From a virus: a stretch of 36,457 bases of DNA. Both the position numbers and the translations under genes were made by a program. The stretch covers positions 1-36,457 of IMG/VR virus record IMGVR_UViG_3300035670_000696. One strand, 5' to 3'. Below the pieces are notes generated by a model. That model was not told the DNA's origin, ran no database searches, and saw only the letters and a list, made by a program, of their open reading frames with translations. Shown here one piece after another: positions 28,393-36,388 of this stretch; the first letter of the stretch is position 1, and each line of letters opens with the position of its first letter.

Positions 28393-29468
28393 GGGGCGGT
28401 CACAACCTGCCGCAGCAGTGAATCCCACTCGCGGCCGCGCTGTGTCATCGAGAACTCCTGCGACACCAATGCGCGTTGCCGTGCCGCCTCGCGCTTCCGC
28501 ACCTTCGGATCGAGTAGGTCAGTGATGTGTTTTATCCAATCATCGGGATGCGACGCGACGCGACCGATGCCGAGGTCAGCGAGCCGCACATACTCCGGTG
28601 ACGCGGCAGCGACGAACGGGATACCCGCAGCGGCGTATTCGAGTCCCTTGATTGTGGACTTCGCGTGGTTGAACGGAATGTCAGTAAGCGGCACCAACCC
28701 AATCTGGAACCCATCGAACAGGTTCGGGTAGTCGAGGATCGGGCACATCGGTGAGGTGGACACAATCTCTAGTGGAACGCCGGTTTTGTCCGCGAGGCTG
28801 CCGCGCCCGTCCAGATGCCCGCTGTGGTGCAGGCGCAGCCCGTGGCGTTCGACGAACTGCGGCATCCATTCCCGCATCGTCTCAAGGTCGCCAGACCGCC
28901 AGGGAATACCGCCGACCCATCCGAGTGTCGGTGTCCAGCCCGCGCTGTCCTTCTGGCGATACCAGCGGCCCGTGTCGATCCCGTTCCGCACCATGTGCAC
29001 GTTCGGGTGCCGTTCCGTGTACCAATCGCGCAGGAACGGTGTCGAGGTGATCACGACATCGGCGGCCTCGATCACGCGCTCGTAGTGGTCGCGATTCCGG
29101 TCCGGGTTGAAGTTCGGGTCAGTGACCAGGTGCGCCTGATTGTCCGGGGTTAGCCCCGCGTAGAAGTCGTCCACATCGACGATGACGATCTGGCCGGCCT
29201 TGCGTGCCTGCTTGACATGATGCGGTGTCTCACGGTCCATCAGCAGTTTCAGCACGACGACATCCCATCCAGCGATGGTGGTGTCGCGTGTGTGCCGCAG
29301 CCCGAACCCGCGACCGAGATCCCAATCGGGGATACCCATGCCGACCTGCCAGCCGTGCTGTTGCAGTTCCATCATCGGCAGGTAGCAGCGATACCAGGCG
29401 CAGCCACCGGGCTGCAACGGGTTCGTGCCAGGGGAGAAGTCGCGGGTCAGAAACGCGACGCTAGGCAT
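28389..29468 (-). CDS. GT4-like glycosyltransferase
   Basis: A 359-residue GT-B glycosyltransferase. The N-terminal domain (1-165) includes GGCAWYRCYLPMMELQQHGW, IVIVDVDDFYAGLTPDNQAH and DVVITSTPFLRDWYTERHPN. The C-terminal donor domain has LGWVGGIPWRSGDLETMREW, GLVPLTDIPFNHAKSTIKGLE and YAAAGIPFVAAASPEYVRLA, matching GT4 donor-binding motifs. Encoded within the late operon next to head genes, it could glycosylate virion proteins (documented for glycosyltransferases of other actinophages) or the cell envelope. It overlaps the upstream gene by eight bases. Confidence 0.85.
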   Translation of the reverse strand: MPSVAFLTRDFSPGTNPLQPGGCAWYRCYLPMMELQQHGWQVGMGIPDWDLGRGFGLRHTRDTTIAGWDVVVLKLLMDRETPHHVKQARKAGQIVIVDVDDFYAGLTPDNQAHLVTDPNFNPDRNRDHYERVIEAADVVITSTPFLRDWYTERHPNVHMVRNGIDTGRWYRQKDSAGWTPTLGWVGGIPWRSGDLETMREWMPQFVERHGLRLHHSGHLDGRGSLADKTGVPLEIVSTSPMCPILDYPNLFDGFQIGLVPLTDIPFNHAKSTIKGLEYAAAGIPFVAAASPEYVRLADLGIGRVASHPDDWIKHITDLLDPKVRKREAARQRALVSQEFSMTQRGREWDSLLRQVVTAP

Positions 29469-29748
29469 CGGCGCGCTCCCTGCGTGCGCGTTCCTCTTGG
29501 ATCATCCCGTACGTGAGCAGGTAGCCCACCGCGTCAGCGATGTTGTCCGACGTTTCGCGGTGCACCTGTCGAGCGATCTTCAGTCCCACCATGCAGAGGG
29601 ACACTTGCTCGGGTGTCACATCGGTTTCGAGGATCACGGACCAGATGCGTGCGGCGCGGGTCAGGTTGTCGAGAGGATGCCCGTACAGTCCAGCGCGGTC
29701 CTCATTGACGAGTCGCGCTGCATACGCGGCGAGATCATCGGGGGTCAC
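29461..29748 (-). CDS. DUF6378-like phage protein
   Basis: A 95-residue helical protein (MTPDDLAAYAARLVNEDRAG...) with the pattern LYGHPLDNLTRAARIWSVIL, VTPEQVSLCMVGLKIARQVH and DNIADAVGYLLTYGMI, matching a widespread family of small actinophage proteins of unknown function. The start is GTG at 29748, overlapping the metallophosphoesterase stop as GTGA. It may be a nucleotide-metabolism or regulatory accessory protein; the sequence shows no catalytic motif. Confidence 0.65.
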   Translation of the reverse strand: MTPDDLAAYAARLVNEDRAGLYGHPLDNLTRAARIWSVILETDVTPEQVSLCMVGLKIARQVHRETSDNIADAVGYLLTYGMIQEERARRERADA

Positions 29749-30956
29749 AACACCTCCAACGAACGCCAACCGCCGCCGCCGATCAGCATCGTGACGATTC
29801 CGGGTGGGGCGTCCAGTCCGGTCTTGTGCCTCCACCACGCTGATCCGCCGTCCAGCGATGGAACCTGCACATGGGTCACCGGCCCGATCTGTTCGATGCG
29901 TAGGTGGTGGAAGTGGCCGGAGATCACCAGGTCAGTCGAGTGGCCGACGGACTGCCTGCCGAGGGACTGACCTGCGAGCCATTCCTTCATACGGCCCCGC
30001 GTCTGATGTCCGTGCAGCAGCCCGACCACGGTTCCGTCGATGTCGAGCGTCACGGTCAGTTCGTCGCGTCCGGGGAACAGGAACGCGATCTGGTCTCCGT
30101 ATCCAGCGGTGTCCAGGGCATCAGCGACCGCTGCCGCGCCTTCGATTGCCCAGGAATCCGAGTACACGGTCGCCATCTGGTCGCCGACGCGTTTCGCCTC
30201 GTCGTGGTTTCCGGGCACGACGGCGACACGAACCCGCGCACCAGCGTCGAGGTAGTCCTTGACCTGCGCCAGCATGAGGCGGCGGTACACACGGACCTGC
30301 TCAGTGACGGTCAGTTCCAGCCGCGCCAGCAGTTTCGATCCCTGCGACTCGGTTCCTTCGATGCAGTCGCCAACCCACAGCAGTGCGACGTCATCGCCCG
30401 CAAGTCCGCGCTTGCGGAGTTGCTTGAACCGTTGCAGCGACTCCTCGTGGTAGCGGGTGAAGCGTTCGACTGTTCCGAGTGTCCCGTCGCCGTCGGGCTT
30501 GCCGATCTGTAGGTCGCCTGTCGCCACCGCGTAGGTGACACCTTCGACCGTGGACGGCTTCGGGGTGGACTTGCGCGCCTTGCCTGCCCAGGTGAGCAGT
30601 TCGTCTACGTTGATCGACCTGGCGGCAGGTAGGACTTGGAACTTGTACCGCCACACGGGTGCGGTGTAGGCGTCTTCGCCCTGCGCGTCCCTGTGCCACG
30701 CCGCTGGGTCGTAGCGGGCTTCTACGAGACGAACTGACCAGCCCTCGGGTATTGACACGCCCAGGGACTCCACGGCGGCACGCCACGAGTCCTCGTTCGC
30801 CAGGGTGGGTGTCGGTGGAACCGTGACCGTCATCGAGCCGTTCGGCTCGTACTTGACGCCTGGTTCCCAACCCGACGGGGCTGCGCTGCGGGTGGTCGGG
30901 TGGTTGTCTGTGGGTCCGGGTGCCGCGAGGGCGGCGAGCCGGTCGCTGAGGCTCAC
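29745..30956 (-). CDS. Metallophosphoesterase
   Basis: A 403-residue protein with a calcineurin-like phosphoesterase domain. The metal motifs are in order: GDLQIGKPDGDG, LWVGDCIEG, VPGNHDEAKR, GLLHGHQTRG and SGHFHHLRIEQ. An N-terminal section of about 130 residues (WRAAVESLGVSIPEGWSVRL...) precedes it. The start is taken as the GTG at 30956 because it overlaps the upstream stop as GTGA; an in-frame GTG eight codons earlier (30980) is possible. Such enzymes occur between terminase and portal in many actinophages. The substrate (nucleic acid or nucleotide) is not known. Confidence 0.85.
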   Translation of the reverse strand: MSLSDRLAALAAPGPTDNHPTTRSAAPSGWEPGVKYEPNGSMTVTVPPTPTLANEDSWRAAVESLGVSIPEGWSVRLVEARYDPAAWHRDAQGEDAYTAPVWRYKFQVLPAARSINVDELLTWAGKARKSTPKPSTVEGVTYAVATGDLQIGKPDGDGTLGTVERFTRYHEESLQRFKQLRKRGLAGDDVALLWVGDCIEGTESQGSKLLARLELTVTEQVRVYRRLMLAQVKDYLDAGARVRVAVVPGNHDEAKRVGDQMATVYSDSWAIEGAAAVADALDTAGYGDQIAFLFPGRDELTVTLDIDGTVVGLLHGHQTRGRMKEWLAGQSLGRQSVGHSTDLVISGHFHHLRIEQIGPVTHVQVPSLDGGSAWWRHKTGLDAPPGIVTMLIGGGGWRSLEVL

Positions 30957-31213
30957 AAGCGCCCGCTGAAGCAACGGCACACCTTGTTGCGGTGCCTTTC
31001 GACGCCCTTCTGGTGTATCGGGTGTCCCGAATCGGTGAGGGCGCGTGCGATGACCGCGTTCGATAACCGCTTGGGGTCACCGATGGGTCGGTCCATCTCC
31101 GCTGTGAGTGCGGTTCGGTCGTTCTCTGGGATCTCGTCGAGGATGACTGCGATGGGGCAGGGCAGACCTTGACGGGTTCCACGTTGCGTATCGCGCAGTA
31201 TTTCCGCGAGCAT
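30953..31213 (-). CDS. HTH-type small protein
   Basis: An 86-residue protein (MLAEILRDTQRGTRQGLPCP...) with a C-terminal helix-turn-helix-like part: RLSNAVIARALTDSGHPIHQ then KGVERHRNKVCRC. This pattern recurs in small actinophage DNA-binding proteins. GGAGGGAG lies 4 nt before the ATG at 31213, directly abutting an 18-bp palindrome (31226-31243). It could act on that palindrome as an autoregulator, a hypothesis from position. Confidence 0.6.
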   Translation of the reverse strand: MLAEILRDTQRGTRQGLPCPIAVILDEIPENDRTALTAEMDRPIGDPKRLSNAVIARALTDSGHPIHQKGVERHRNKVCRCFSGRL

Positions 31214-31225
31214 CTGGCTCCCTCC

Positions 31226-31243
31226 GGTAGTCGTCCGACTACC
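31226..31243. promoter_or_regulatory. 18-bp perfect palindrome before the HTH gene
   Basis: GGTAGTCG-TC-CGACTACC, two perfect 8-bp arms with a 2-bp centre, immediately upstream of the ribosome site of the HTH gene. The length and symmetry suit a dimeric repressor operator; as RNA it would form a tight hairpin adjacent to the ribosome site. It lies between that gene and the DUF932 terminator. Confidence 0.5.
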
Positions 31244-31283
31244 CGACGAGTAAAGCGTCGCGGTTCTGTCACACCTGCCACAT

Positions 31284-31317
31284 GCGAAACCCCCGGCGGG
31301 GGTGGCCGGGGGTTCGC
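31284..31317 (-). terminator. Terminator hairpin of the DUF932 cassette
   Basis: GCGAAACCCCCGG pairs with CCGGGGGTTCGC, a 12-bp stem with a single bulged A and a 9-nt loop, 15 bases beyond the DUF932 stop. There is no U run. It separates the cassette from the downstream accessory genes, making the DUF932 unit transcriptionally self-contained. Confidence 0.7.
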
Positions 31318-31331
31318 AGTCGGGCGGGTGA

Positions 31332-32330
31332 TCAGGCGGTGATCAGTTCCAGCGCCCGCGACTTGATGTCGTCAGTGCCACCGAGCAGGTTCCGTTCGGC
31401 GCGGACCAGATCAGCACCCTTGGCGGCGCGAACCGGATGCGCCCAGTCCGCGTATTCGACGAATGCCTGCCACGCGCCCCAGGCGGTGTGCCGGATGTTC
31501 TGCTGGGTGTCGCCACGGTAGATGTCCATCACGGTCTCGCGGGTGCGGGTGACGGCGTTCACCTGGCGGTCGGTGGCGTCATCGTCCAGCGGGTACGCCT
31601 CCTGGATGATCCGCCAGAACCGCTGGTCGGTCATCGGCTGGCTCAGCAGGTCGGTGGCGAACCCGTGGAACGCCTCAGCCTCCGCATAGATCACCTTCAG
31701 TGTCTGGCGAATCTGCTGCACCTTGACATCCATCTTGGAGGTGTGCTTCAGGCTGACACCCGAGAGGTTCTGCCACCCAGCCATGCCGTTCGTGCAGATC
31801 AGTCGCAGGTGCTTGACCTCGATCCGCAGCGCCTGGTTGCCGTCGTGCCCGTTGCTGGCCACGATGTAGGTGTCCACCGCGTCAGTGCCACCGATCGTGA
31901 CGGTCTCCGGCATCTTGGCGGCGATGTAGATGCGGCTGCCGCCCTTGATCTCGCCAGCGGAGTCGTAGAGCGCGCCTGCCTCGTAGGTAACCCCGTCGAT
32001 GATGTCGGCGATCTCCGCGTTCTGTACGACCGAGTAGGACGGCGACACGACCCCGAGGACCTTGGCGGAGCCGTCGGCGTTCACCCGTGTCGTGGCGATC
32101 CGTCCGGGCACCTCGACTGAGGTGACACCGGAGTTGGTGAGAACGGTCGCGGTCAGTGGTGCCTTCTCGACGGTCCAGTCCAGACCGGCCTTGGTGATGA
32201 CCTCGGCGGCTGAGACCCCGGCCTTGGTGTCGTTGATCCACGAGGCGCGGGTGCGCCACGGTGCGGTGCGTAGGCGGCTATCGGTGACCTTCACTGAGTC
32301 GCCGACCTTGGGGGAGGTGGTTGTGTTCAT
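31332..32330 (-). CDS. DUF932 (LGT-type phage/plasmid) protein
   Basis: A 332-residue protein (MNTTTSPKVGDSVKVTDSRL...) matching DUF932: WINDTKAGVSAAEVITKAGLDW, SPSYSVVQNAEIADIIDGVT, KMPETVTIGGTDAVDTYIVA, RLICTNGMAGWQNL and the helical tail with AWQAFVEYADWAHP. Family members occur on phages and plasmids and are of unknown function. The start is the ATG at 32330, with AAGGAG spaced 8 nt; an upstream in-frame extension to 32453 overlaps the 56-aa gene and is rejected. It has its own promoter and terminator inside the late operon. Confidence 0.85.
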   Translation of the reverse strand: MNTTTSPKVGDSVKVTDSRLRTAPWRTRASWINDTKAGVSAAEVITKAGLDWTVEKAPLTATVLTNSGVTSVEVPGRIATTRVNADGSAKVLGVVSPSYSVVQNAEIADIIDGVTYEAGALYDSAGEIKGGSRIYIAAKMPETVTIGGTDAVDTYIVASNGHDGNQALRIEVKHLRLICTNGMAGWQNLSGVSLKHTSKMDVKVQQIRQTLKVIYAEAEAFHGFATDLLSQPMTDQRFWRIIQEAYPLDDDATDRQVNAVTRTRETVMDIYRGDTQQNIRHTAWGAWQAFVEYADWAHPVRAAKGADLVRAERNLLGGTDDIKSRALELITA

Positions 32331-32334
32331 GGTG

Positions 32335-32505
32335 TTACTCCTTCTCGTTCTTGTCGGTTGCGGTGATGTAGTGCTCTGCCAGGGCGTTGGCGTCCCGGCG
32401 GCTGGGTGCGGAGCCGATGCGGTCTCCGTCGATGCAGACCACGTAGCGGACACCCATCGGGGTGGTCTCGCGAGTGATCTTGACCTGTGCAGTGGTGTTG
32501 TTCAT
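32335..32505 (-). CDS. 56-residue protein, first gene of the DUF932 cassette
   Basis: A small gene (MNNTTAQVKITRETTPMGVR...) with a short beta-strand core (YVVCIDGDRIGSAPSRRDAN) and a helix, ending TATDKNEKE. Its last codons carry the AAGGAG ribosome site of the DUF932 gene, and its stop is four bases before that ATG, so the two are coupled. Its own ATG has no ribosome site and lies only about three bases after the predicted transcript start, so translation is probably leaderless. Function unknown. Confidence 0.7.
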   Translation of the reverse strand: MNNTTAQVKITRETTPMGVRYVVCIDGDRIGSAPSRRDANALAEHYITATDKNEKE

Positions 32506-32510
32506 GGGTA

Positions 32511-32584
32511 CAACACTATGACCTGAGTGTGACTTGTCTACCTGACTACTGAGATTCGGGGCTTTGTTACTAAATCGTTATCAA
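32511..32584 (-). promoter_or_regulatory. Promoter/operator module, copy B
   Basis: Read on the minus strand: TTGATAACGA (32584-32575), a degenerate second copy TTAGTAACAA 11 bp later (32573-32564), AAGTCACACTC, and a -10 CATAGT (32520-32515). The transcript would start near 32508, about three bases before the ATG at 32505. The elements and spacing match 5490-5564 over 74-75 bp, and the upstream repeat overlaps the terminase stop (TGATAA) as copy A overlaps the HNH stop. Confidence 0.65.
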
Positions 32585-34017
32585 ACGACGAGGACACGGG
32601 GCCCAGCCGAAAGGCCGTGTTCCCATTCCGCTAGTTGGGCAGCCATGGCGAGAGCCACGGCGGAGTCGATGGGGCCAGCCGACTTCAGTTTGTGGAGCCG
32701 CCAGCCTCTGACGGTCTCGACCACGCCTGCCGCCAGCAGTTGCTCCGTACAGATTGGGCACTGGTCGATCACCAGGCGTTCCTCCACGATTAGGTCGTAC
32801 AGCAGTTGTGAGGCGGGCACCATTCGGGAGTCGTTCTGCGGGAAGGTCTCGACGGGCACACCTTCGGCGGCGAGCATCTGAGCAGACCGGACCATTTGGA
32901 AGGGATCAAATGCAACGCGGTTCACTTGGAACGTGGCGCACAACTCACGGATCAGCGATTCCACCGCCCCGTAGTCCAGGTAGCCCATCGCCTCGTCCGA
33001 CTCGAAGTGCCAGCACTTCCGGTGGAACAGCCCGTCGGCGTGCCGCTGCATCACGATCACCGCAGTCGTGTCTCGCCTCGAGGCCGCGTCTACCGCGATC
33101 ACGGCAGGCTCGTCCGGGTCGATGAACGGCTCGCCCTGGCATGTCTCGATCTGGTGACGGGTCAGCCACGACTCGTCCTGCCCCTCGTACCACGCGTTCA
33201 GGTGCAGGCGGGCAAACACCGGCAGCGGCAAGGATCGGTGCTGATCCTCTAGGAACTCCGTCGTGACCCACGGGGCGGGGTTCGCGTCACGCCACACGGC
33301 ACGGTCGTTCAGGTCCGCCGCCTCGTCAGCACCGCGCCAATACGTGTACATGCGTGGGTCCCCGCCGCTTGATCCACGCTGATACAGGTCCCACAGCGCT
33401 CCACGCTTGACACCGCCCGCAGTGGAGATCGTCAGCGTGAGTGGGTTCTCCCGCGCTGCCATGCCGGTACGCATCGCCTCGTACTGCTCGGAGTTCCGGT
33501 GAACGTGATACTCGTCGATGATCGCGCACGACGGGTTCAGACCGTGCTGCAGGTCAGCGTCAGCGGATAGGGCGCGGTAGATGCCGTTGTTCTCGCGGAC
33601 CTCGATCACCTTGCCGCCTCGATACACGCGGCAGGCGGCGCGCAGCATCGGTGAGGCGTTCACCATGTCCGCCGCCGTGTTGAACACGAGGGATGCCTGC
33701 TTGCGGTCGCCCGCAACCGAATACACTTCGGGTGCGTATTCGCCGTCAGCCAGGAGCATGTAGAGGGCGATCCCTGCGGCGAGTTCGGACTTGCCGTTCT
33801 TGCGGGCGAGACCTATCAGTGCCTCCCGGTACCATCTGCGCCCGTCTTTGGTCACCGTCCCGAACAGGTCAGTGAGAATGTCTCGCTGGAACGGTTCGAG
33901 GATGAACGGATGCCCACCCCAGCGGCCTTTCGTGTGCTTCAGTGTGCGCTCGAAGAAGCGCACGACTCTGGCACCGCGCAGGTCGTCGGTGATCGGCTTC
34001 GGTTTCCGGGGAGGCAT
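32581..34017 (-). CDS. terL: Terminase large subunit
   Basis: A 478-residue packaging motor and nuclease. The ATPase domain has a Walker A-like LARKNGKSE (about residues 70-78) and a Walker B CAIIDEYH (164-171). The RNase H-like nuclease domain has D310 (VIAVDAASRRDTTAV), D371 (VAFDPFQM) and D451 (IDSAVALAMA). Length is normal for the HK97-type family. It follows the small subunit by 5 bp. Its stop codon lies inside promoter module B, which starts a separate cassette. Confidence 0.96.
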   Translation of the reverse strand: MPPRKPKPITDDLRGARVVRFFERTLKHTKGRWGGHPFILEPFQRDILTDLFGTVTKDGRRWYREALIGLARKNGKSELAAGIALYMLLADGEYAPEVYSVAGDRKQASLVFNTAADMVNASPMLRAACRVYRGGKVIEVRENNGIYRALSADADLQHGLNPSCAIIDEYHVHRNSEQYEAMRTGMAARENPLTLTISTAGGVKRGALWDLYQRGSSGGDPRMYTYWRGADEAADLNDRAVWRDANPAPWVTTEFLEDQHRSLPLPVFARLHLNAWYEGQDESWLTRHQIETCQGEPFIDPDEPAVIAVDAASRRDTTAVIVMQRHADGLFHRKCWHFESDEAMGYLDYGAVESLIRELCATFQVNRVAFDPFQMVRSAQMLAAEGVPVETFPQNDSRMVPASQLLYDLIVEERLVIDQCPICTEQLLAAGVVETVRGWRLHKLKSAGPIDSAVALAMAAQLAEWEHGLSAGPRVLVV

Positions 34018-34022
34018 GACAC

Positions 34023-34499
34023 CTACCCGTCGAGGTCACGGTTCAGGGACGCGAGGATCGACTCGCCAGCGAGTTGCATCAGACCGAGGCGCAGTCGAGC
34101 CGCGAGCGTCAGACCGTACTCCTGGGCGATGCGTAGGTAGTTCTGCGCCTCGTCGCGTGCCACCTTTACCGCAGGGTTCACGGTCACGCGACCGTTCTGC
34201 AGCAGCATCACGCCGTGCCGTGCGATGAAGGCGCGGGCGAGTTGATGCACGTACGCGGAGTGCACCATCATCGCCAACGCCTCCATGTCCGCCTCGCGTA
34301 GCCCGCGTGGGGCCAGTTCATCGACGACCCGCTGGTACATCGCCTGCGCTTCTTCCGGCAGCGCCTCAGGCATGGCGAACATCGGTGCGGCGGTCGGATC
34401 GACTGCGACGATCTCCGCGCCATTCTGCTCGGCAGGGATCGGTCGGTTTCCGGTCTTGCGCCGCGCCCGTGTCGGGTCCGCCGGTCTACCCTTCGGCAT
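34023..34499 (-). CDS. terS: Terminase small subunit, P27-like
   Basis: A 158-residue protein with the P27-family layout: a basic N-terminus (MPKGRPADPTRARRKTGNRP), MPEALPEEAQAMYQRVVDEL, ADMEALAMMVHSAYVHQLAR, then NPAVKVARDEAQNYLRIAQE and GLTLAARLRLGLMQL. It recognises the packaging site and hands DNA to the large subunit directly downstream. The ATG at 34499 overlaps the glycosyltransferase end by 14 bp. Confidence 0.88.
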   Translation of the reverse strand: MPKGRPADPTRARRKTGNRPIPAEQNGAEIVAVDPTAAPMFAMPEALPEEAQAMYQRVVDELAPRGLREADMEALAMMVHSAYVHQLARAFIARHGVMLLQNGRVTVNPAVKVARDEAQNYLRIAQEYGLTLAARLRLGLMQLAGESILASLNRDLDG

Positions 34500-35400
34500 T
34501 GGCGCGCTTCTTCCGCCGGTTCGTGGTCTTTCCAGTGGACTCCAACCGCATCCGGTACTGCGTATCAGTCGGCGGCGTGTAGTCGTCGCGTGGGATCAGA
34601 GGCGTGTTGCGCCACTTGCTGTAATCGACGTAATGGTGATCTCGCCCGTAGCGGCGTGCGTGGCTGGCGACATCCGGGTGCGCCTTCACCAGCATGTCGG
34701 ACTTCGGGAACGTTCCTTCTTTCGCGTAGAACGCCTCCGTGTTGCCGCCTTTCATCACCTGCGTACGCAGTTTGTTTTGCAGGAACGCGTAGAACTGCAC
34801 CGTGTTCCAACCGGCCTTCAGCATGTCCAGGGACAAGATCGTGTCCTCGTTGTATCGGCCCCGCCACCGGAACGGCACATCGTTGCGGATCAGGTTGCAG
34901 GAGTAGACACGGGTGCCCGTGATGAACGGAGGCAGTTTCGAGCGTGCAGGCGCGAATGACCAATAGTGCGGACCCGCCATGCCGATGTTCTGGTAGCGGA
35001 GAACGAACTCCTCCATCGCGTGAAAGATCATCCCGTCACCGACGCGTATGCGGCGGTTCTGGTGCAGGCGACCGAAGTGCAGGATGTTGTCGTCCATCGT
35101 CCAGTGCCATTCGTGGCCTTCGCTGATCGAGTGTTCCCACAAGAAGTTGCGTGACGGTCCGCTGCCTTTCGATTGACCTTCCGGCAGGTCTATCAGCAGT
35201 TCGAACTCGTCCGCGTACTTCTCGTCGCGCACCAGAATCTTCGACGCGGGGAAGTGCGCTCGATACTCCTTGTACTGCTGCTCCTCGATCACGAGGCGAT
35301 ACGGCACACCCATCTCGTCCAGCACGCGAGGCGTCGTCGCGATGTCAGCCCTCGACTTCGATGGGATGTAGACGGGGAACCGTGGCAGGAACACGGTCAC
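34486..35400 (-). CDS. TET-associated (TAGT/GREB1-like) glycosyltransferase
   Basis: A 304-residue GT-A-type protein. PVYIPSKSRA (residues 9-18), the SGPSRNFLWEHSISEG segment and WHWTMDDNILHFGR (98-111, with the DDN donor/metal motif) match the glycosyltransferases associated with TET/JBP-type base modification and the GREB1 C-terminal domain. Such enzymes are proposed to glycosylate modified bases in phage DNA. Here it lies between a ParB-like gene and the small terminase gene. No TET/JBP dioxygenase is recognised in the window, so the substrate is open: DNA base, virion protein or surface glycan. Confidence 0.7.
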   Translation of the reverse strand: MTVFLPRFPVYIPSKSRADIATTPRVLDEMGVPYRLVIEEQQYKEYRAHFPASKILVRDEKYADEFELLIDLPEGQSKGSGPSRNFLWEHSISEGHEWHWTMDDNILHFGRLHQNRRIRVGDGMIFHAMEEFVLRYQNIGMAGPHYWSFAPARSKLPPFITGTRVYSCNLIRNDVPFRWRGRYNEDTILSLDMLKAGWNTVQFYAFLQNKLRTQVMKGGNTEAFYAKEGTFPKSDMLVKAHPDVASHARRYGRDHHYVDYSKWRNTPLIPRDDYTPPTDTQYRMRLESTGKTTNRRKKRANAEG

Positions 35401-36005
35401 TCCGTATCGGCGACGTAATGCAACTCCACGGACTCGGATCGCTGCACGCCGTCATCCTCGGGCCACCACATGCGCGTCGCCTTCGGGCGGTCGATCAGAC
35501 GGAAGAACGCATCGGCGTCATCGTGGGTGGGGAACTGAATCGTCGTCTTGTACGCGCCGTAGAGGTCGCCCTGCTCGAAGTCGGGCATCCCCTCCCACTC
35601 CGCTTGCGGGTCCAGCGGCGGTCGCAGCGCGGTGAACCCGAACTCGGACAGGTCCACGCCCACCGAATCCAGTTCGACCAACTGCTCGGCCAGGAGCTCG
35701 GAATCCCACTCCGCGAGTTCAGCCGTCCGGTTATCGGCGAGGGCGTAGGCGCGAGCCTGTTCCGGCGTCCAGTCGGACGGGCAGCGGGTCACGGCGATCT
35801 GCTTCCAGCCGAGTGACTTCGCCGCCAGCAGTGTGCCGTTCCCAGCGATCACGACGTTGCCGTACAACACCAGCGGGCGACGCTGACCGAAGTTGCGGAG
35901 CGACCCGGCGATGGCGTCCAGGTTCCGCTGCGAGTGCTTGCGTGCGTTCGTCGGGTCCGCCTCCAGGGAGGAGATGGCGACGGTTTCGACTTTCATCTGG
36001 GTCAT
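35397..36005 (-). CDS. ParB-like (sulfiredoxin-fold) protein
   Basis: A 202-residue protein. The N-terminal ParB/Srx domain has LEADPTNARKHSQRNLDAIA (residues 14-33), GSLRNFGQRRPLVLYGNVVI and AGNGTLLAAKSLGWKQI, then YALADNRTAELAEWD. The C-terminal half (FGFTALRPPLDPQAEWEGMP...) has no partner-helix domain of chromosomal ParB. Phage proteins of this type are often nucleases or DNA-modification accessories, not segregation factors. It is coupled to the TAGT gene by a GTGA overlap, so a joint function is likely. Confidence 0.85.
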   Translation of the reverse strand: MTQMKVETVAISSLEADPTNARKHSQRNLDAIAGSLRNFGQRRPLVLYGNVVIAGNGTLLAAKSLGWKQIAVTRCPSDWTPEQARAYALADNRTAELAEWDSELLAEQLVELDSVGVDLSEFGFTALRPPLDPQAEWEGMPDFEQGDLYGAYKTTIQFPTHDDADAFFRLIDRPKATRMWWPEDDGVQRSESVELHYVADTE

Positions 36006-36388
36006 GGGGAGTCCTTTCTCGGGAACAGTCGGTCCAGACCTTCACGGAGATGGGTCGCCATCTGATCGGCGCGCACCGCGAGGTTGCGTGGTGTGACTTT
36101 GGCAAGGCGGGCGTATTCGACTGCCAGGGTCTCGGTCTCACCGATTGCGGTCGTCAGGCGATCCACCGGCTCCGACGGTTTCACGTCGGCGAGGGCGGCA
36201 GCGATAGCCGCAGCGGTGTCAGCCCTGAGTGCGTCGTCGTCGATCCGGCCGGCCGCGAGTGGACCGGACAGGGTGAACGACTGCCGATCCCGCAGGGCTT
36301 GCTTGCGGCATCGGTCCGAGCAGTAACGGCGTGGGCGACCCGTTCGGGCCCGCTGGAACGGGTGACCGCACATCTCGCAGAGATCCAC
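36002..36388 (-). CDS. Zinc-ribbon protein, first gene at the right end
   Basis: A 128-residue protein. Residues 4-28 hold a CxxC...CSDRC zinc ribbon (CEMCGHPFQRARTGRPRRYC). A long helical region follows (DDDALRADTAAAIAAALADV; DRLTTAIGETETLAVEYARL) that may form a coiled coil. The start is a GTG at 36388 with no clear ribosome site. As the terminus-proximal gene before ParB and terminase it may bind the packaging-site region; this is positional inference. Confidence 0.65.
   Translation of the reverse strand: MDLCEMCGHPFQRARTGRPRRYCSDRCRKQALRDRQSFTLSGPLAAGRIDDDALRADTAAAIAAALADVKPSEPVDRLTTAIGETETLAVEYARLAKVTPRNLAVRADQMATHLREGLDRLFPRKDSP

Noticed and set aside
31332-32453. Longer DUF932 start at 32453
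   Set aside because: It overlaps the 56-aa gene and adds a low-complexity Ser/Thr/Pro segment. The ATG at 32330 has an AAGGAG site and matches the family start.
34486-36005. A complete TET/JBP base-hypermodification operon
   Set aside because: No 2-oxoglutarate dioxygenase motif (HxD...H) or nucleotide-base kinase is recognised in the window; only the glycosyltransferase and ParB-like parts are present.
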